Below are positions 59,797-64,000 of a stretch of DNA of 64,000 bases, one piece after another. Position 1 is the first letter of the stretch; every line of letters begins with the position of its first letter. The stretch comes from Mycobacterium sp. 1245111.1 (GTDB lineage Bacteria; Actinomycetota; Actinomycetes; Mycobacteriales; Mycobacteriaceae): assembly GCF_001673405.1 (NCBI RefSeq), contig NZ_LZLV01000143.1, positions 45,538 through 109,537 on the forward strand. The letters are read 5' to 3'. The notes under the pieces were generated by a model. It worked only from the letters and a program-made list of their open reading frames with translations. It searched no databases and was not told where the DNA came from. Position numbers and translations under genes: made by a program.

Positions 59797-60490
59797 CTCG
59801 TGCGGCGGCATCGGGACCGCAGAAACGCTCGAGATTGACCCCACCTGAAGCGATCAATGCGTCGATCCGGTGCTTGAGGTCACCAGATGACAAGTGGGCG
59901 TACAAATTCGCACCCGGGCACGAGGTCTGGGCGAAGTCGCGATGGCCGGCCAACGTGTCGGTGTTGATGCGGAAATTCTGCGCGGCCCATGCGAATGCCA
60001 CAGCGGTGCCGTGAAGTTGAGGCTCAGAGACCGCTTCCTGATCGAAGTCTCCTTCGCAAAGCACCAGAAAGTGGCCCGTCGTGTCGTAATCGGTGGCGGT
60101 GTCGCCCGCAATTTCGGTGCTCCGCAATTCGTAAAGGTTGCCATTGCGGTCGACGGCGACGTGATACGCGATGTCGATCCACCCCTTTTGCTCTTGGTGG
60201 TATCGCTGATCTTGACGCAGCCGTCCTGGCGCATTTCGGTTGTCGCCGAGCACAACTGCCTCGTGATGCAGGGTCATCCGCGTTATGGTGTGCCGCTTGC
60301 CGCCGGGACGCGCGGGTCGTGCGCCCCACGCGTCGCGGCAGATCAACATCGCCGAGGTGGCGCTGGCCAGGCGTGGGCCGGTCATCGGCATCGCAGCGGT
60401 GGAACAGGCGCCGGCCGTCGATGCCACCGCGGCGCCGCCCGCTAACCGGAGCAACTGACGGCGATTGAGCGGGCCGTGAGGCAGGTCCAT
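59771..60490 (-). CDS. Tat-exported N-acetylmuramoyl-L-alanine amidase (PGRP fold)
   Basis: A 239-residue protein. A twin-arginine signal (LNRRQLLRLAGGAAVAS, residues 8-24) ends in a lipobox-like TAGAC with Cys29, so it may be a lipoprotein. The amidase-2/PGRP domain has zinc ligands His75 (TLHHEAV), His183 (AGHRDF) and Cys191 (TSCPGANLY), and Tyr109-His110. It likely cleaves the bond between muramic acid and the stem peptide outside the membrane. A partner or substrate specificity is not evident. Confidence 0.9.
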   Translation of the reverse strand: MDLPHGPLNRRQLLRLAGGAAVASTAGACSTAAMPMTGPRLASATSAMLICRDAWGARPARPGGKRHTITRMTLHHEAVVLGDNRNAPGRLRQDQRYHQEQKGWIDIAYHVAVDRNGNLYELRSTEIAGDTATDYDTTGHFLVLCEGDFDQEAVSEPQLHGTAVAFAWAAQNFRINTDTLAGHRDFAQTSCPGANLYAHLSSGDLKHRIDALIASGGVNLERFCGPDAAARVTAVEAGS

Positions 60491-60512
60491 GCGCTCACGT
60501 TACAAACTGCGG

Positions 60513-60977
60513 TCAGCTCCCGGTGACGATGCGCTGTTCTACATAGCGACCGGTGACCACGTTCGCGGACGCCTGTGCCTCCAGACGTCGCGCTTCCCGT
60601 TTGATCCGCCGGTCGAGCACGCGGTCGTCGCGCCGGGTCAGGGTCGCGCTGCGCTTCGCCAGAAGGTCGAGCTGTCGCCAGCTGAGCCCATCAAGATCGC
60701 CAACCGAGTCGTGGGTGGCGACCACTACCGCGCCATAAAGCAGGGGCACCGTCTTTGCGGTGAATCGCGTTGTGGCCAAAAGCAGTTCGGTAGCGCTGCG
60801 GTTCACTTTCCGCCGGCACCGCCGCGTGGTCGGCGTGAACCAGAAGTCGAATTGTCGATCCGAACTGGTCAGGCTTTCCAGCCCGTAGTCGTGAACGAGT
60901 GCGACGATATCGGCATTGCTGTAGGCCCGAGTTTCATACGCGGCGCCATCAGGGCTGAAATAGAGGATCGTGTTCAA
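60513..60977 (-). CDS. hypothetical protein, 154 aa
   Basis: Not recognised with confidence. The N-terminus MNTILYFSPDGAAYETRAYS is followed by FDFWFTPTTRRCRRKVNRSA, then TELLLATTRFTAKTVPLLYG and a highly charged C-terminal part (LAKRSATLTRRDDRVLDRRIKREARRLEA), probably helical. The stretch TELLLATTRFTA recalls small proteins seen in mycobacteria and their phages. No signal peptide or membrane helix. Located 22 bp upstream of the amidase gene on the same strand, so they may be co-transcribed. Confidence 0.6.
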   Translation of the reverse strand: MNTILYFSPDGAAYETRAYSNADIVALVHDYGLESLTSSDRQFDFWFTPTTRRCRRKVNRSATELLLATTRFTAKTVPLLYGAVVVATHDSVGDLDGLSWRQLDLLAKRSATLTRRDDRVLDRRIKREARRLEAQASANVVTGRYVEQRIVTGS

Positions 60978-61095
60978 GGTTTGTCCCTTTCTGGCTCCAG
61001 GCTGAACTGGTTCAGCGGTTACAACCGATAATCACAAGCGTGTAATTCCCGTATCACGATACGAATAAACGCGGTTATCGCGCTTCGTCGGGGCT

Positions 61096-63060
61096 CTACG
61101 CGCCGAATAGCGCCCCAAGCTGCGTCAACAGCGTGCTCGCGGTCGACTGCACCAACTCGGGCATGTTCGCCCACTCTGCCGTCGCCACACTTCCCAGCTC
61201 GGTGGGGAAGCCGTTGTTGGCGGTCAAAATCGCGGTCGCCAAGTCGTCGCGGGCATTGAGGAAGCCCGCGATGATGCCGGTATTCGGGTCGAGAATCGCG
61301 TCGTTGAACAGCGACCCGAGCTGCTGGGGGAGCAGCAACGACAGCGCGGTCTGGCCCACCGCCAATTCGGTGGGCAGGCTGATGTCACTGGCCGCCAGCG
61401 GCAGCGTGTTGAAAATCGCCTCCACACTGGCGACCGGATTGGTCAGCAGGTCGTGGTCGACGGTGGCCCAGTCCGGAGACAGCGCAGGGGTGAACCTCAG
61501 GTCCAACGGGATGCTGGGCTCGCTGCCGAACACCGCGGCGAAGTTGTCTGTGCCCATCAAGCCCTGGAACCCGTGAAGAAGCAATTCCTGTAGCACCCAA
61601 TCGGGTTGGGCGTGTTCGCGGGACAGGTCCAAGGCGTAGTCGTAGGACAGCACCCGCTGCGACATGTCGGCCGCGTACTCCGCCGGGCTGACGGTGGGTG
61701 TGTCGGCGGGCAGGTAGTTGGCCACGTCGGCTACCGGAACCACTTCTGTCGTCACCGGGAGACCGGTCGGGTCGACACCGTCGGGGAGGTTCTCGAAGCG
61801 GGCGAAGATCTCGCCGCTGCTAACCCCGCTGCTGTCAAGCCAATTCGCGACGCCGGGGTTGGTCGCGCTGACCACGTAGTAGGTGTATCCGTCCGGATCG
61901 GCGAACGCCGTGGTGTTGTTCAGCGTGGTCTGCGCCAACGTGAAGGGCAGGGCCGCGCCGAAGACGTTCATCAGCTCGATTCCGCTGTAGCCCGACGGCA
62001 CATCGGGCACCTGCACGATCAGGGCCTGGTCTGGACTCAGGTCGAAATTGCCGCCCGAGACGTCCGCGCTCGGCAGACCGGTTGCGAACACACTGGTTTC
62101 AGGTGCGAGCATGCTCATCGTGTTGGGCGGCAGATCGATGCCGGCAACCTGGGCCAGACCCATGTTTTCCTGGTTGAAGGGTCCGACGATGTTGCTGAAC
62201 GCGGTGAACAGGGTTGTGAGCAGGGAATCGACCGAGGTGATTGGCGGGGTGGAAGTTCCTGTCAGCGTGCCTATTTCGGCCGCAGAGCTGTCCGCTCCGG
62301 GGAAGAGCCCGGTGGACGGTATGGAGAAAAACGCCGGACAGTCGGACACGCAATGGATGCTGATGCTGCCGGGGCCCTGGGCCCAGTCGCCGAGCACATC
62401 TCGAATCAGCAGGGAGGCATCGCCATTGGTGGTGGCATCGGTGTCGTTGATGAAATTGACGGCGCCAGTTGGCTCGGTGGGACCGATGTCGATAGTGAAC
62501 GAGCCATCGGGATTGACGACCAGGCCGTGGTCGAGTTCCAGGCTCTCCTTGCTCACGGCCGTCGACCCGGTGATGGCTTCGGTCGCAATGGCGAGCGCTT
62601 CGGTGCCCTTGCCGACGGTGCCGGTGAGCTCGTAGGTCGCACCGGGGGCGAGTCCGGCGGTCGCGTGGTAGTAGATATCGGGGGTGAAGAACTGGAAGTA
62701 CTGACGGGAATCGGCGGCATCGGTCGCCACTGCTTCGGGCGACTGGAAGAAGACGCCGTTGAACAGCTCGGTGACCCTGGATAGGCCGGCCGAGAGCAGC
62801 TCATAGTTGGTGTTCTGCAGACCGGTCATCAGCATGGCATCGCTGTCCACTGTCGCGAACGGCAGGCTGGCGTCGTAAGCCGCTGCCTGCTGCATGGCTT
62901 CGAGAAGCTGATCGAGCGCGGGCTGGTACGCCGGATCGGCGTTGGCGTGTGGCGCGGTGATCGCCATCGCCATGGCGCCCGCGGTCGCAGCAAGCCCGAT
63001 GGATCGCATCCGCCGCGGCAGAGCTGAGGACCACGTCACGTTGCGCATCGCGGATGCCAT
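61096..63060 (-). CDS. large secreted protein with DUF1214-like domain
   Basis: A 654-residue exported protein. The signal peptide occupies about residues 1-42, with a basic start and ITAPHANADPA as cleavage region. About residues 45-250 contain the pattern YELTGTVGKGTEALAIATEAI and later NPDGSFTIDIGPTEPTGAVN, and LLIRDVLGDWAQGPGSISI, resembling DUF1214-type domains. The rest is Thr/Ser/Pro-rich, with a C-terminal segment LFNDAILDPNTGIIAGFLNA. Function is unknown; surface location is predicted. A start a few codons downstream (ATG at residue 5) is possible. Confidence 0.82.
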   Translation of the reverse strand: MASAMRNVTWSSALPRRMRSIGLAATAGAMAMAITAPHANADPAYQPALDQLLEAMQQAAAYDASLPFATVDSDAMLMTGLQNTNYELLSAGLSRVTELFNGVFFQSPEAVATDAADSRQYFQFFTPDIYYHATAGLAPGATYELTGTVGKGTEALAIATEAITGSTAVSKESLELDHGLVVNPDGSFTIDIGPTEPTGAVNFINDTDATTNGDASLLIRDVLGDWAQGPGSISIHCVSDCPAFFSIPSTGLFPGADSSAAEIGTLTGTSTPPITSVDSLLTTLFTAFSNIVGPFNQENMGLAQVAGIDLPPNTMSMLAPETSVFATGLPSADVSGGNFDLSPDQALIVQVPDVPSGYSGIELMNVFGAALPFTLAQTTLNNTTAFADPDGYTYYVVSATNPGVANWLDSSGVSSGEIFARFENLPDGVDPTGLPVTTEVVPVADVANYLPADTPTVSPAEYAADMSQRVLSYDYALDLSREHAQPDWVLQELLLHGFQGLMGTDNFAAVFGSEPSIPLDLRFTPALSPDWATVDHDLLTNPVASVEAIFNTLPLAASDISLPTELAVGQTALSLLLPQQLGSLFNDAILDPNTGIIAGFLNARDDLATAILTANNGFPTELGSVATAEWANMPELVQSTASTLLTQLGALFGA

Positions 63061-63205
63061 GCCGCTCCCTTCGTTGGGATGCCCGAATTATTGGTCAAGC
63101 CGACCACGAATACGTGCGAATTGGTCGCTCAAAAAGGTGAAGGGCGCACCCCCTTTGTTCGGGCTATGCTTCAGCGCGCAGGACCAGTGAACAGGAGGGA
63201 TCGTC

Positions 63206-63508
63206 GTGGCCGAGGTGTTGAAGGTCGATCCTGTCGCGCTGAACAACGGCAGCAACGACATGCTGGAATCGGTCGGTGAGGCCGCATTGAGTTTCGCGAA
63301 CCACGAAGACGGGCTGGCCGAAGCCGCGCCCGGCTGGGTGGGTTCTTCGCAAGAAGCGCTTGGTCAGCTGGCGGCGCGCTGGGAGGCTCGGCATGGCCAC
63401 CACAAATTGCAGGTGGGCAATTTGGGATCGCACGTCGCCGAAGCGATGCTCCGCTTCGTCACCAACGAGGAAGAGGCGGCCCGATCGCTGCGGTCGTTGT
63501 CTGAGTAA
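63206..63508 (+). CDS. WXG100-family ESX secretion protein
   Basis: A 100-residue helical hairpin protein of the ESAT-6/WXG100 type. The W-x-G motif is WVG in APGWVGSSQEALGQLAARW, between two helices. It starts at GTG 63206 with an AGGAGGGA site at 63193-63200. The partner is the gene starting 11 bp after its stop. Such pairs form substrates of type VII secretion; no ESX machinery genes are in the window. Confidence 0.85.
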   Translation: MAEVLKVDPVALNNGSNDMLESVGEAALSFANHEDGLAEAAPGWVGSSQEALGQLAARWEARHGHHKLQVGNLGSHVAEAMLRFVTNEEEAARSLRSLSE

Positions 63509-63518
63509 GGGGTAGCTC

Positions 63519-64000
63519 GTGGTGGCGTTGACCCCGGCCGACGTCAAGCGCTGGGATCCTGATGCCATTCATGGGGTGTTTCAGATCGCCAGCAATCGGG
63601 CGGTGACGTTGCAGAGGTTGGGCGACAACCTGGGGCAGGTGCATGACACGCTGAGCGATTGGCGCGGGGATGCCGGGGATGCGTTTCGTGCTGATCTGGG
63701 CAAGACGCGTCGCGACATTGAGGCCGACGGGCAGGAGTCCAAGCAGGTGGCCGCGGCGGTGTCGGTTGCCGAAGCAGACGTGCGTGCGGTGAAGTCTGAG
63801 CTGGAGGGGATCGAGCAGGCCGCCGAGGGCTTTGGCTTTTCGATCACGCCGGACTGGCGCATCGAAGCCGGGATAGGTGCGATCGGGTTTGACCAGCTGA
63901 CGTTGGCTGCCGAAGAACAGCTGCTGCAAGGACAACTCGACACTTGCAAGCTGCATGCCCATAACGCCGATGAGGAACTGGCCAACGCGGTGCGCGGTGC
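63519..64000 (+). CDS. ESX-associated protein, N-terminal part (runs off window)
   Basis: The first 160 codons of a longer protein, starting VVALTPADVKRWDPDAI, with a helical-hairpin region containing a WRGDAGDAF (W-x-G) motif at about residue 48. The rest of the visible part is a long helix-rich segment. It follows the WXG100 gene by 11 bp, with AAGGGG as ribosome-binding site, so the two are coupled. This layout is typical of WXG100 chaperone-like partner plus larger type VII secreted effector. The C-terminal domain lies beyond 64000. Confidence 0.8.
   Translation, partial: MVALTPADVKRWDPDAIHGVFQIASNRAVTLQRLGDNLGQVHDTLSDWRGDAGDAFRADLGKTRRDIEADGQESKQVAAAVSVAEADVRAVKSELEGIEQAAEGFGFSITPDWRIEAGIGAIGFDQLTLAAEEQLLQGQLDTCKLHAHNADEELANAVRG

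Noticed and set aside
1..64000. CRISPR arrays, insertion sequences, integrase or transposase genes
   Set aside because: No repeat-spacer pattern and no transposase- or integrase-like protein was seen on either strand.

Overview
The window is a high-GC actinobacterial chromosome segment, and everything in it points to Mycobacterium. GTG starts are frequent, ATGA/GTGA stop-start overlaps are the rule, and there is an MMPL transporter, an Eis-like acetyltransferase, a WXG100 (ESX) gene pair and an actinobacterial release factor 2 without a frameshift. Gene order matches parts of the M. tuberculosis Rv3099c-Rv3158 neighbourhood: nuo operon with its response-regulator neighbour, fadB4, fadE23/fadE24, hisN, fprA, prfB, ftsEX, smpB and ssrA. 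These conserved blocks are broken up by accessory catabolic clusters. The species cannot be fixed from the sequence alone.

Layout. (1) 1-14528, minus strand: a 14-gene nuoA-N operon for respiratory complex I (nuoN runs off the left edge), preceded by a repeat-rich upstream region. (2) 14809-20843: an atypical receiver protein, a YceI protein, an NTF2-like protein, an Eis-like acetyltransferase, a divergent MMPL transporter and a DMT transporter. (3) 20930-29516, minus strand: a nine-gene, almost gapless catabolic operon with a cupin dioxygenase of the homogentisate dioxygenase type, alpha/beta hydrolase, CoA-transferase, HMG-CoA-lyase-like enzyme, TetR regulator, acyl-CoA dehydrogenase, phosphotransferase-fold protein, catalase-like haem protein and DUF6285-like protein. 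A divergent SRPBCC gene lies at its head. (4) 30194-34228: fadB4, and a TetR/PPOX/amidohydrolase divergon with an EVE-domain gene. (5) 34307-40669, minus strand: a second catabolic operon with extradiol dioxygenase, FAH-family hydrolase, FAD monooxygenase, cytochrome P450, DoxX-like protein, a possible small protein and an amidohydrolase. It diverges from its own TetR gene. (6) 41490-47204: fadE23/fadE24, hisN, malic enzyme and a small membrane protein. (7) 47209-55527: fprA, then prfB, an MscS channel, a proline-rich protein, ftsE, ftsX, smpB, a DMT transporter apparently starting at CTG, a DinB-like protein and the tmRNA gene ssrA with a strong terminator. (8) 55582-60977: two universal stress proteins, an MFS exporter with a C-terminal domain, an excalibur protein, a Tat-exported amidase and a hypothetical gene. 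(9) 61096-64000: a large secreted protein and a WXG100 gene followed by a second ESX-type gene cut by the window edge.

The most interesting parts are the two catabolic operons, whose substrates are not obvious. The 34.3-40.7 kb cluster contains the chemistry for hydroxylation, meta-cleavage and hydrolysis of an aromatic ring. Also notable are a degenerate copy of the ssrA 3' end about 1.17 kb downstream of ssrA (a possible attachment-site scar), a DosR-box-like palindrome before the first stress-protein gene, an Eis-like protein lacking the family's catalytic Tyr, and an apparent CTG start coupled to the smpB stop codon.
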